From: Nocardia sp. MH4
GTDB lineage: Bacteria > Actinomycetota > Actinomycetes > Mycobacteriales > Mycobacteriaceae
Direction of reading: 5' to 3'
Assembly (NCBI RefSeq): GCF_019266065.1
Contig: NZ_LPNR01000135.1
Span: 16,131 to 80,130 of the forward strand
DNA length: 64,000 nucleotides
The notes beneath the pieces were generated by a model. It had not been told where the DNA came from, did no database searches, and worked only from the letters and a program-made list of their open reading frames with translations. Made by a program: the position numbers and the translations under genes. Positions 1-7,211 of this stretch are shown piece after piece; positions within the stretch are counted from its first letter, which is position 1, and the number at the start of each line of letters is the position of its first letter.

Positions 1-1
1 C

Positions 2-400
2 TGGCGGGAGGGACCGAAGACCTATCTGGGGCTGGGCGTGACGGGCTTCCCGAACCTGTTCAACCTGACCGGCCCCGGCAGCCCGTCGGTCCTGGCCAAC
101 ATGGTGCTGCACTCGGAACTGCACGTCGACTGGGTGGCCGAGGCCATCGGTTACCTCGACAGCAGGGGAGCGGTGGGGCTCGAGGCCAGGCCGGACGCGG
201 TGGCCGAGTGGGTCCGCGAATGCGCGAGCAGGGCCGCGGGAACGCTGATGACCCAGGCGAATTCGTGGTACCTGGGCGCCAACATCGAGGGCAGGCCGCG
301 GGTGTTCATGCCCTTCGTCGGTGGCTTCGGGGTCTACGGCGAGATCATCGCCGAGGTCGCGGCCGCGGGATACAAGGGTTTCGACGTCCTCGAGGCGTGA
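2..400 (+). CDS. Flavin-dependent Baeyer-Villiger monooxygenase, C-terminal part
   Basis: This is the last 132 residues of a gene that begins left of the window. The sequence contains a GFPNLF motif, then GPGSPSVLANM, HVDW and SWYLGANI-x-G-x-PR, closing with a Y-K-G-F block. This order is characteristic of the C-terminal half of cyclohexanone/phenylacetone-type Baeyer-Villiger monooxygenases (type I, FAD- and NADPH-dependent), which insert oxygen next to a ketone. The FAD- and NADPH-binding Rossmann motifs would lie upstream and cannot be checked. Its position beside steroid-ring degradation genes suggests a ketone or steroid substrate, but that is inference. It ends at a perfect hairpin shared with the convergent flavin reductase gene. 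Confidence 0.85.
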   Translation, partial: WREGPKTYLGLGVTGFPNLFNLTGPGSPSVLANMVLHSELHVDWVAEAIGYLDSRGAVGLEARPDAVAEWVRECASRAAGTLMTQANSWYLGANIEGRPRVFMPFVGGFGVYGEIIAEVAAAGYKGFDVLEA

Positions 401-403
401 GAC

Positions 404-444
404 ACGACGGCGGGGTGGTCCGGATCGGACCACCCCGCCGTCGT
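404..444. terminator. Bidirectional hairpin terminator between BVMO and flavin reductase genes
   Basis: Nineteen bases (404-422) pair perfectly with 426-444 around a three-base loop. The hairpin starts 4 bases after the BVMO stop and ends 3 bases before the stop of the convergent gene. There is no clear U-tract. Position and symmetry suggest it serves both genes. Confidence 0.75.
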
Positions 445-447
445 CGG

Positions 448-954
448 TCAGGCCGCGAACCCGCCGAACCCGCCGCGGTAGTACAGCAGCGGCTTACCAC
501 CTTCGGTGGCCCGCAGATCGACGATCCGGGCCAGCACCACCGTGTGATCGCCCGCGTCGTGCTCGAGCTCGACGCTGACCTCGATGTGGGCCAGCGCCCC
601 GGCCAGCGCGGGCGCGCCGTTGCCCGCCCGGTCCCAGTCGACGCCGGCGAACTTGTCGGCGCCGCTGACCGCGAACCGGCGGCACAGCTCGCTCTGCTCC
701 TCGGCCAGGATGTTGATGCACAGGGCGCCCGCGGCGCGCAGCAGCGGCCAGCTGGTGGAACTCTTGGCCGGGCAGAACGACACGTACGGCGGGTCCAGCG
801 ACACCGACACCACCGACTGGCAGGTGAAGCCGAGCGGCCGCGTCCCGTCGTGAGCGGCGATCACCGCGACGCCGGTCGCGAAATGACCGAGCACTCTGCG
901 CAGGTCGGCGGGGGCAGGGATACCTGCGTCGACGACGACGTTGTCTGCATTCAT
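448..954 (-). CDS. hsaB: HsaB-like flavin reductase of a two-component monooxygenase
   Basis: This 168-residue protein belongs to the flavin reductase-like family that reduces FMN/FAD with NAD(P)H for a partner monooxygenase. Visible family features are the N-terminal LRRVLGHFATGVAVI, the G-F-T-C-Q-S-V segment, SLDPPYVSFCPAKSSTSW and the C-terminal PLLYYRGGFGG. They match the HsaB reductase, which supplies reduced flavin to HsaA in cholesterol-ring degradation. The ATG at 954 is preceded by GGAGGA at good spacing. The gene is transcribed alone, about 4 kb from the hsaA and hsaC homologues and divergently from a PadR regulator, so it could also serve another monooxygenase. Family assignment is strong; the HsaB name is moderately supported. 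Confidence 0.7.
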   Translation of the reverse strand: MNADNVVVDAGIPAPADLRRVLGHFATGVAVIAAHDGTRPLGFTCQSVVSVSLDPPYVSFCPAKSSTSWPLLRAAGALCINILAEEQSELCRRFAVSGADKFAGVDWDRAGNGAPALAGALAHIEVSVELEHDAGDHTVVLARIVDLRATEGGKPLLYYRGGFGGFAA

Positions 955-1082
955 AGGGGTCCTCCCGAACGGAATTCGTTGCCCCCACGATCCGGGGTGA
1001 GCGGGGACCGGCTCAAGACGTTCTCCCGGTCAGCGGTTGTCGGCGGGCAAAAGGTGGTACCCGCGGTTGCTAACATGCACCG

Positions 1083-1778
1083 ATGGCGACTCCCGACCCC
1101 GATCCCGGCGTGCCCAACCTGCCGCCGACCAGCTGGGCGGTTCTCGCCATGCTCTCCTACGAGGAAGAGGTCTCCGGCTACGACCTGAAGAAGTGGGCCG
1201 ACTGGAGCCTGCGCTACTTCTACTGGACGCCGTCCTACAGCCAGATCTACGCCGAGCTGAAGAAGCTCGAGCAGCACGGTTTCGCGAGCTCCCGGCTCGA
1301 CCACGACAACGCCATGCGCGGCAAGCGGCTCTATCGGATCACCGACGCGGGCCGGGCAGCGGTGACGCTGTGGTGGAACAAGGCGCCGGTCGATCCGTCG
1401 GTGCTCAAACACCATGTGCTGGTGCGGGTCATGTTCGGTCACCTCGGCTCGCCGGATCGGCTCAAGCAGATCCTGCGCGACCACATCGACGACGTCGACC
1501 AGCTCGAGCAGCGGGCCGCGATCGACGCCGAGGCCGCCAAATCCGAACCGGGCTGGGCCTATTCGCAGATCGTGCTGCAGTGGGCGCAGCGCCACTACGC
1601 GGCCGAGCGGGAACTGGCCCAGCAACTGATCGACGACATCGACAACGCGGCCACGATCCTGGCCGGTGCCGAACACGACGATCGCGCCGACTACCCCCAC
1701 CCGACCCCGGGCCGCTGGCGCGAGATCGAGCAGCGGGTCCGCGAGGAAGAGGGCCTGCAGCACGACCCGGCGGAGTAG
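1083..1778 (+). CDS. PadR family transcriptional regulator
   Basis: This 231-residue protein has an N-terminal winged helix typical of PadR (residues about 13-95: SWAVLAML, SGYDLKKW, SQIYAELKKLE, then RLYRITDAGR) and a longer C-terminal alpha-helical part (about 105-215) like the Vir_act_alpha_C domain. PadR proteins are usually repressors released by phenolic or other small ligands. It is divergent from the HsaB-like reductase across 128 bases, so that gene is the obvious candidate target. An imperfect inverted repeat, AACG...CGTT at 968-980, lies just upstream of the reductase start and could be its site, but this is weak. Confidence 0.85.
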   Translation: MATPDPDPGVPNLPPTSWAVLAMLSYEEEVSGYDLKKWADWSLRYFYWTPSYSQIYAELKKLEQHGFASSRLDHDNAMRGKRLYRITDAGRAAVTLWWNKAPVDPSVLKHHVLVRVMFGHLGSPDRLKQILRDHIDDVDQLEQRAAIDAEAAKSEPGWAYSQIVLQWAQRHYAAERELAQQLIDDIDNAATILAGAEHDDRADYPHPTPGRWREIEQRVREEEGLQHDPAE

Positions 1779-1780
1779 GT

Positions 1781-1801
1781 GTGGGGCGCTCGCGGCCCCA
1801 C
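1781..1801. terminator. Short hairpin after the PadR gene
   Basis: GTGGGGC (1781-1787) pairs with GCCCCAC (1795-1801) around a seven-base loop, directly after the PadR stop and ahead of the end of the convergent esterase gene. The stem is short and has no U-tract, so the call is tentative. Confidence 0.35.
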
Positions 1802-1902
1802 GACCGATTACTTCGCGGTCAGCCGCTGGGACCGCGTGATCATCGACGACCCGCTGACCGGGTCGCCGATGATCGTGCCGCGGCCGCGTGGGGCGTAGCC
1901 GC

Positions 1903-2865
1903 TCAGCGCGTGCCCAGTGCCTCGCGCACCATCGCCCAGATCTCGGCGCGGGCGGCGGTGGTCGCGGCCAGCGACGGGATGGTGAGAAAGCCGTGGAACA
2001 GGCCGTCGTAGCGGCGGTGCCGCACCGCGACGCCGTCGTCGGCGAGCCGGCGCGCGTAGGCGTCGCCCGCCGAGCAGGGCGGGTCGAGTTCGGCGGTGAT
2101 CACGATCGCGGGCGGCAGGCCGGCCAGCGAGGCGGCCCTGGTCGGCACCAGGCGGACGTCGTCGGTGCCGTGCGGGGCGTACTGCCGCCAGTACCAGCGC
2201 ATCGCGCTCGTCGTGTTGTAGTGGCCGGTGCCGAAGCGCCGATAGGACTCGGTCTCGAAGTCGTCGTCGATCACCGGGTACAACAGGATCTGCGCCGCGA
2301 CCGCGGGGCCGGCGCCGTCGCGGACCGCAATGGCCACGGTCGCGGCGAGATTGCCGCCCGCGCTGTCGCCGGCCAGCGCGATCCGCGCCGGGTCGCCGCC
2401 GAACGCGCCCGCGTGCTCGGCCACCCAGCGCAGCGCGGCGAGGACGTCCTCGTGCGCGGCGGGTCCCCGGTGCTCGGGCGCGAGCCGGTAGTCGACCGCG
2501 ACCACGATCGCGCCGACGCCCTCGGCCATCGATCGGCAGAACTCGTCGTGACTGTCGAGATCGCAGAAGACGAAGCCGCCGCCGTGAGCGAATACGATCA
2601 CCGGCAGCGGTGATTCGTCGCGGTGTGGTCGATAGACGCGCAGAGTCAGGTCGCCGCCGGGGCCCGCGATGACGATATCGCGCGCCTCGCGCATGTCGGG
2701 CAGGTACTTCAGCGGCGCGCGCCTGCCGAGGATGGCGGCGCGCACCTCGGCGGCCTGCATCGTGGCGATGTCGGGGAAACCGGCGTCGAGCGTGGCGAGC
2801 ATCGCGGCCACTTCGGGGTCCGGCACCGCACCCGGTCCGGTGGTGGGATAGACGCGGACAGTCAC
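1903..2865 (-). CDS. Alpha/beta-hydrolase, hormone-sensitive-lipase (HSL) type esterase
   Basis: This 320-residue protein carries the HSL-family signature. HGGGF at about residues 98-102 forms the oxyanion hole, GDSAGGN holds the nucleophile serine, the ELDPPCSAG region holds the acid residue, and H in LFHGF is the likely catalytic histidine. Such enzymes hydrolyse short acyl esters. The GTG start at 2865 is chosen because AGGAGG lies just upstream and the N-terminus then matches the family; longer reading frames run into the neighbouring divergent gene. It is not an HsaD-type C-C bond hydrolase, which lacks the HGGGF motif. The neighbours suggest ester hydrolysis in a catabolic route, but the substrate is unknown. 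Confidence 0.85.
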   Translation of the reverse strand: MTVRVYPTTGPGAVPDPEVAAMLATLDAGFPDIATMQAAEVRAAILGRRAPLKYLPDMREARDIVIAGPGGDLTLRVYRPHRDESPLPVIVFAHGGGFVFCDLDSHDEFCRSMAEGVGAIVVAVDYRLAPEHRGPAAHEDVLAALRWVAEHAGAFGGDPARIALAGDSAGGNLAATVAIAVRDGAGPAVAAQILLYPVIDDDFETESYRRFGTGHYNTTSAMRWYWRQYAPHGTDDVRLVPTRAASLAGLPPAIVITAELDPPCSAGDAYARRLADDGVAVRHRRYDGLFHGFLTIPSLAATTAARAEIWAMVREALGTR

Positions 2866-3015
2866 TGACCCTCCTGGAGATTCTCGCGACGCGGTCCGAC
2901 GGTCGAACCGGTCGTCGGCCCACCGTAGAGCCGGGCCGCGGCGGTGCGGACCCCGTTCTCCCGCTGGGCGGAAACCCCTGGTCGACGTGCCACGCGAGGT
3001 GCCTACCGTCGGCCC

Positions 3016-3363
3016 ATGAACACCACGAAGGTCTACGTGACCGACACCGTTGTGACGAAACCCGGGCGGGCCAGGGACTTCGTCGACGCCTATCTGCGTG
3101 AGTACGTGCCGGGGGCCCGCGAGCGAGGGATGACGCTGGAGCGGATCGTGGTGAGTCCACCGATCTGGTTTCCCGACGAGTCCAACACCGTCACCGCGAC
3201 CTGGGTGCTCGACGGCGCCGAGGGGTGGTGGGCGATGACCTGGCAGGGGCGCTCCGATCCGGCGGTGCGGCGGTGGTGGTCCGGCGTGGACGACCTGGTC
3301 GCGCAGCGCACGCGCTGCACCGGCGCCGAGGTGTCCGATGTCGAGCGGCTCGCCGATGTTTGA
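3016..3363 (+). CDS. Small A/B-barrel-like protein of unknown function
   Basis: This 115-residue protein starts at ATG 3016, which removes an implausible extension rich in arginine. The pattern is a beta strand (VYVTDTVVTK), a long helix (GRARDFVDAYLREYVPGARERG), further strands with an aromatic-rich middle (AEGWWAMTWQG) and a last helix. This resembles dimeric alpha/beta-barrel (Dabb/NIPSNAP-like) proteins, a fold that includes monooxygenases and dehydratase helpers. The gene overlaps the next one by eight bases, and the partner has the same kind of fold, so the two products probably work together. Function is not known. Confidence 0.65.
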   Translation: MNTTKVYVTDTVVTKPGRARDFVDAYLREYVPGARERGMTLERIVVSPPIWFPDESNTVTATWVLDGAEGWWAMTWQGRSDPAVRRWWSGVDDLVAQRTRCTGAEVSDVERLADV

Positions 3364-3985
3364 GGTCGTTCGGCTGGTGCATTGTGCGGCGGCGGGCGGT
3401 CCGGCGGCGGATCGGCTCAGGACCGAGCTGGGTGCGGCGGTGTCCGGGATGGCCCGCCGGGTGCTGGTCCAGCCCACGCTGCCGGGGGTTCGCAACGGCG
3501 GTGACGTGCTGGCGCACCTGCGCTTCGACGGGGCGGCGGAGTGGCGGGCCTGCGCGGGTGCGGTCGACGCGGTGCTGGCCGATCCCGGCATCACACATGT
3601 CGACGGCGCCGAGTACGACGGCGGCATCGGCGGTTTCGCCGAGCCTCGCGCGCCCGGCTCGGTGTACCGGGTGCTGCTGTTGCGGGTCGCGCCGCAGACC
3701 CCGGACGCGACGGTGGAGCGCTTCGAGGCGGACCTGCTGCGGATGCCGCGCTATATCCCGACGATGCTGTCCTGGCGGTTGAGCCGGGTGCGTCGCGGCA
3801 TCGGGTCCGTGCCGTGGACCCATGTCTGGGAGCAGGAGTTCACCGATCTGGACGGACTCGACGGCCCGTATCTGATGCACCCGGTGCACTGGGCGCACGT
3901 CGACCGGTGGTTCGATCCGGAGTGCCCCGACGTGATCGTGCGCGACCGCGTCTGCCACAGCTTCTGCGAGAACGACCCCGCCTGA
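3356..3985 (+). CDS. Dabb-type A/B-barrel protein, probably with two repeats
   Basis: This 209-residue protein starts at ATG 3356, inside the end of the preceding gene, giving an eight-base overlap; an in-frame ATG at 3338 is possible. Two similar halves are visible: strands VRLVHCAA and HLRFDGAAEW in the first, and YRVLLLRVAP, WRLSRVRR and WTHVWEQEF in the second, ending GPYLMHPVHWAHVDRWFDPE. The second half has the layout of stress-responsive A/B-barrel (Dabb) proteins. Its co-translation with another barrel protein beside the HsaB-like and KshA-like genes suggests an accessory catabolic role, but no catalytic residue can be named. Confidence 0.7.
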   Translation: MFEVVRLVHCAAAGGPAADRLRTELGAAVSGMARRVLVQPTLPGVRNGGDVLAHLRFDGAAEWRACAGAVDAVLADPGITHVDGAEYDGGIGGFAEPRAPGSVYRVLLLRVAPQTPDATVERFEADLLRMPRYIPTMLSWRLSRVRRGIGSVPWTHVWEQEFTDLDGLDGPYLMHPVHWAHVDRWFDPECPDVIVRDRVCHSFCENDPA

Positions 3986-3992
3986 CCCCGGC

Positions 3993-4017
3993 CGCCGCCC
4001 GCTCCCGCCGGGCGGCG
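3993..4017. terminator. Bidirectional hairpin between A/B-barrel and IclR genes
   Basis: CGCCGCCCG (3993-4001) pairs with CGGGCGGCG (4009-4017) around a seven-base loop. It lies 7 bases after the forward stop and 10 bases before the end of the convergent IclR gene. There is no U-tract. Confidence 0.55.
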
Positions 4018-4027
4018 TACCGCGCGA

Positions 4028-4885
4028 TCACGCGTAGCGGGGCGCGCGGTGGTCGGTGGCGACCCGGGCCGCGGGGCCGACGCCCAGCGGGCGCGGATGC
4101 TGCTGCAGGGTGGGACGGACCCGCACCCGGCCGTCGTCGACGTGGCGCCAGATGTTGAGCGCCGTCGTGCGCACCGGCGCGCTGAGCCGATGGTCGAACA
4201 CCATCCGGTCGATCGGCCCGCACACCGACACCGCGGCCACCGCGGACTCACCGAGATCGCCGATCGGGGCGGCGATGCAGCCGAAGCCGGCCAGTGATTC
4301 CTCGCGCTCGACCGCGACCCCGTGCGCGCGCACCTTGTGCAGTTCGAGATCGAGCTGGGCGCGGGTGGTCAGCGAGTACTTGGTGCGCGCCGTGGCCTGA
4401 CCGGTGACGACCTCGGCCAGCCGGTGCTCGTCGGAGTAGGCCAGGATCGCCTTGCCGACCGCCGTACAGTGCGCGGGCCGCCTGCCGCCGACCCGCGTCG
4501 GCACCGCGGCGGCCAGATCGCCGCCCACCTTGTCCAGGTACACGACGTCGGGACCGTCCAGCACGGCCAGGTGCACGACGAACCCGGTGACCCGGTGCAG
4601 CTCGTGCAGGAACGGCATCGCCGCGCGATGCAGCCGGTCCTGGTGCACGGCCAGCGAGCCGAGCTCCATCAGCCGGATCCCGAGCTCGTAATCGCGCCCT
4701 TCGCGGCGGAGCCAGCGCAGCTGCACCAGCCGTTCCAGCATGCGATGCGCCGAGGACCGGGGTAGCCCGGTCCGCCGGACGATCTGGGCGAGCGTGAGCC
4801 TGCCCGGGCCGTCGAAGGCGTCGAGCAGCAGGGACGCGCGATCGAGGATCGCACTGGGGGTGGTGGCCTCGGCCTGGATGACCAT
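4028..4885 (-). CDS. IclR family transcriptional regulator
   Basis: This 285-residue protein has an N-terminal winged helix (LTLAQIVRRTGLPRSSAHRM at about residues 30-49) and a C-terminal IclR effector domain (GRRPAHCTAVGKAILAY, then EREESLAGFGCIAAPI and VAAVSVCGP). IclR proteins sense small metabolites, often aromatic acids, and act as repressors or activators. ATG 4885 is chosen over ATG 4897 because GGAG sits six bases upstream of it. The gene lies just downstream of kshA-hsaA-hsaC on the same strand but is separated from it by a strong hairpin. It probably controls that operon or itself. Confidence 0.88.
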   Translation of the reverse strand: MVIQAEATTPSAILDRASLLLDAFDGPGRLTLAQIVRRTGLPRSSAHRMLERLVQLRWLRREGRDYELGIRLMELGSLAVHQDRLHRAAMPFLHELHRVTGFVVHLAVLDGPDVVYLDKVGGDLAAAVPTRVGGRRPAHCTAVGKAILAYSDEHRLAEVVTGQATARTKYSLTTRAQLDLELHKVRAHGVAVEREESLAGFGCIAAPIGDLGESAVAAVSVCGPIDRMVFDHRLSAPVRTTALNIWRHVDDGRVRVRPTLQQHPRPLGVGPAARVATDHRAPRYA

Positions 4886-4936
4886 GGAGCGCTCCATTTC
4901 GGATCTACGAGCTGATGCCCAGTCGCATATTTCGAT

Positions 4937-4950
4937 TAGGCATATACCTA
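4937..4950. promoter_or_regulatory. Candidate operator upstream of the IclR gene
   Basis: TAGGCATATACCTA is a palindrome with two mismatching positions (arms TAGG/CCTA around an AT-rich centre), 52 bases upstream of the IclR start in an AT-rich stretch. It could be an autoregulatory site. The evidence is symmetry and position only. Confidence 0.4.
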
Positions 4951-5006
4951 TTGATACCATCCTCTGTGTCCGTTGTCACATGAATCCTCGAACTGTGTGC
5001 AACGAC

Positions 5007-5049
5007 GACGGCCCCCGTATCGAGCGGAGAGCTCGGTACGGGGGCCGTC
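5007..5049 (-). terminator. Strong hairpin terminator after hsaC
   Basis: Nineteen bases (5007-5025) pair with 5031-5049 around the loop GGAGA, with one G-U pair. The hairpin begins 16 bases after the hsaC stop in the direction of transcription and separates the operon from the IclR gene. No long U-tract follows. Confidence 0.8.
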
Positions 5050-5065
5050 GAAGGGCTGCGCGCGA

Positions 5066-5971
5066 CTACATGGCCGCGAGCGGCTCGCTGCCGGACCAGT
5101 CGTGGCCCCAGTAGCTGTCGGCGGTGATTTCCTCGGCGGTGTAATAGGTCTCGTCGACCCGCATCCCCTCGGTGCCGAACTCCACGTCCCAGCCGCCGGG
5201 CGCGCGCACGTAGAAGGACACCATCTTGTCGTTGGTGTGCCTGCCCAGCGTCGAGGACACCGAGAAGCCGTCCTTGGTGACGCGGTCCAACGCCTGGCCG
5301 ACCGCGTCGAGGGTGTCGACCTCCACCATGATGTGCACCAGGCCGGGGGCGCCACCGTGCGGCGCGGGGCACAGCGCGAGGCTGTGGTGGCGCTCGTTGA
5401 CGCCGAGGAAGCGCACCCGCATCGGCCCGAACTCCGGCGGCGCCGGGATCCGGAACGCGCCGCGCGGCAGGAAGCCGAGCACGTCGGTGTAGAAGCCGAA
5501 CGCCCCGTTGGGATCCATGGTCGGCAGGACGACATGGCCCAGGCCCTGCGCGCCGGTGACGAACTTCGCGCCGAACGGCGTCACCACCGGGCTGTGGTCG
5601 AGCACCGCGCCGTGGAAGACCTCGAGCGTCGCGCCGGTCGGGTCCTGGAAGGTGATGACCTCCTCGACCCGGCGCGCGTCGGCCTCCTCGACCGAGAGCG
5701 GCTTGACGGCGATGCCCGCCGCGGTGACCGCTTCCTGCACCCGGACCAGGGCCGCGTGGTCGCGCACCTCCCAGCCGATGGTCACCACCGCGTCGCTGTC
5801 GCCCGGCACGACCGTGATGCGCGCGGCGCGTTCGTCCATCCGCAGGTACAACGCGTTCTCGTCGGGTCCGCTGCCCTGCGCGAAGCCGAGCACGTCGAAC
5901 GCGAAGGTGCGCCACCGGTCCATGTCGGCGGTCTGGATCTTGACGTAGCCGAGGCCTTTGATGTCTGTCAT
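5066..5971 (-). CDS. hsaC: HsaC-like extradiol dioxygenase (steroid ring meta-cleavage)
   Basis: This 301-residue protein is a type I extradiol dioxygenase built of two vicinal-oxygen-chelate halves. The C-terminal half has the expected iron ligands H146 (GLGHVVLP), H213 (LVHIMVE) and E264 (WDVEFG), close to the positions in mycobacterial HsaC, which has nearly the same length. HsaC opens the catecholic A-ring of 3,4-DHSA during cholesterol and testosterone degradation; related BphC enzymes act on dihydroxybiphenyl. The gene starts 27 bases after hsaA ends and is the last of the kshA-hsaA-hsaC operon. The HsaC name rests on that context as well as the sequence. Confidence 0.85.
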   Translation of the reverse strand: MTDIKGLGYVKIQTADMDRWRTFAFDVLGFAQGSGPDENALYLRMDERAARITVVPGDSDAVVTIGWEVRDHAALVRVQEAVTAAGIAVKPLSVEEADARRVEEVITFQDPTGATLEVFHGAVLDHSPVVTPFGAKFVTGAQGLGHVVLPTMDPNGAFGFYTDVLGFLPRGAFRIPAPPEFGPMRVRFLGVNERHHSLALCPAPHGGAPGLVHIMVEVDTLDAVGQALDRVTKDGFSVSSTLGRHTNDKMVSFYVRAPGGWDVEFGTEGMRVDETYYTAEEITADSYWGHDWSGSEPLAAM

Positions 5972-5998
5972 TTACGTTGTCCTTCGTAGTGTTTCGGG

Positions 5999-7177
5999 TC
6001 AGATCATCGAGCGCAGGTGGTCCGCGGGCTCGAGACCGAGGGAGCTGACGGCCGAGGCGTGGTAGACGGTGCTCGGCACGTGGATGGCGTGGGCGAGGCC
6101 CACGTGCGCGTCGCGCCAGTAGCGCTGCAGCGGCTTGTCGGTCCGCATCGCGTTGCCGCCGGAGCGCGCGAAGATCTGGTCCACGGCCGAGACCGCGCGC
6201 CAGGCCGCGCGGACCTGGGTGCGCCGGACCGCGGCCCGCTCGGCGAAGCTGATCTCCTTGCCCGCGTCGACGGCGTCGAAGATCTGGTCGGCGTTGGCCA
6301 GCAGTTCCTGGCGCGCGGCGTTGATGTCGGCGGCGGCCTCGCCGATGGCGAACAGTACGTACGGATCGTCCTTGACCGCGGTGCCCTGCGCGCCGACCCG
6401 GTCGCGCTGGTAGTCCAGGTGCGCGGCCAGCGCGCCCTCGGCGATACCGACCACCGCGGAGCTGATGCCCAGCGGGAACATCGTCGACCACGGCATCTTG
6501 TACAGCGTCTCGGTGACCCCGTACTCCTTCTGCGCGGTGCCGTCGATGACATGGTCGCCGTTCATCACCCGGTAGTCGGGCACGAACGCGTCCTTGACGA
6601 TGATGTCCTTGGACCCGGTGCCCTTGAGGCCCACCACATTCCAGGAGTCCTCGACGATCTGGTAGTCCTGGCGCGGCAGGATCATGTGCAGCATCGTCGG
6701 CGGCAGGGCCATCGAGCCGTCCGGGTTGCCGAGCATGGCGCCCAGGAAGATCCAGTCGCAGTGATCGGTGCCGGAGCTGAACTGCCAGCGGCCGTTGAAG
6801 ATATAGCCGCCGTCGACGGGTCGGGCGATACCGGTCGGCGCGTAGGGCGAGGCCATCCAGGTGTCGTGGTCGTCGGCCCACACCTCGTCCTGCACCTTCG
6901 GATCGGCGAAGGCCAGCTGCCACGGGTGCACGCCGACGATGCCGGCGATCCAGCCGCTGGCCGGATCGAGCGCGGCCGTGGCCATCACCGTCTCGGCGAA
7001 CTCGCGCGGATGCGCCTCGTAGCCGCTGTACTTCTTCGGCTGCAGCAGGCGGATCGGGCCCGCCGTCTTGAGCAGCTGGGCCGTGGCATCGGGCAGCTGC
7101 CCGAGCCGCTCGGCCTCCGGGGCCTGATCGCGCAGCTGGTCGGCGATCGCGGCGATGTTGTCGAGAACCTTGGTCAT
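5999..7177 (-). CDS. hsaA: HsaA-like flavin-dependent 3-HSA hydroxylase, oxygenase component
   Basis: This 392-residue protein has an acyl-CoA-dehydrogenase-like fold (helical N-terminus, central beta domain around YIFNGRWQFSSGTDHCDW, C-terminal helical bundle) and the length of HsaA. HsaA uses reduced flavin from HsaB to hydroxylate 3-HSA to the catechol 3,4-DHSA, the substrate of HsaC. The motifs LGAMLGNPDGS, WNVVGLKGTGSKDI and RYWRDAHVGLAH are typical of this group D flavin monooxygenase set. The gene lies 34 bases after kshA and 27 bases before hsaC. Its reductase partner is likely the unlinked protein encoded at 448-954. Confidence 0.88.
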   Translation of the reverse strand: MTKVLDNIAAIADQLRDQAPEAERLGQLPDATAQLLKTAGPIRLLQPKKYSGYEAHPREFAETVMATAALDPASGWIAGIVGVHPWQLAFADPKVQDEVWADDHDTWMASPYAPTGIARPVDGGYIFNGRWQFSSGTDHCDWIFLGAMLGNPDGSMALPPTMLHMILPRQDYQIVEDSWNVVGLKGTGSKDIIVKDAFVPDYRVMNGDHVIDGTAQKEYGVTETLYKMPWSTMFPLGISSAVVGIAEGALAAHLDYQRDRVGAQGTAVKDDPYVLFAIGEAAADINAARQELLANADQIFDAVDAGKEISFAERAAVRRTQVRAAWRAVSAVDQIFARSGGNAMRTDKPLQRYWRDAHVGLAHAIHVPSTVYHASAVSSLGLEPADHLRSMI

Positions 7178-7211
7178 CGCAGGTGGTGCTTTCTGTTCGG
7201 GGTGGGAGAAG

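Noticed and set aside
1808..1902. Minus-strand tail after the esterase stop, reading GRGTIIGDPVSGSS and MITRSQRLTAK in another frame
   Set aside because: It looked like a protein C-terminus, but no start or family matches and the esterase already has a normal C-terminal end.
1903..2865. The esterase as the missing HsaD
   Set aside because: It has the HGGGF and GDSAGGN motifs of HSL esterases, not the features of C-C bond hydrolases.
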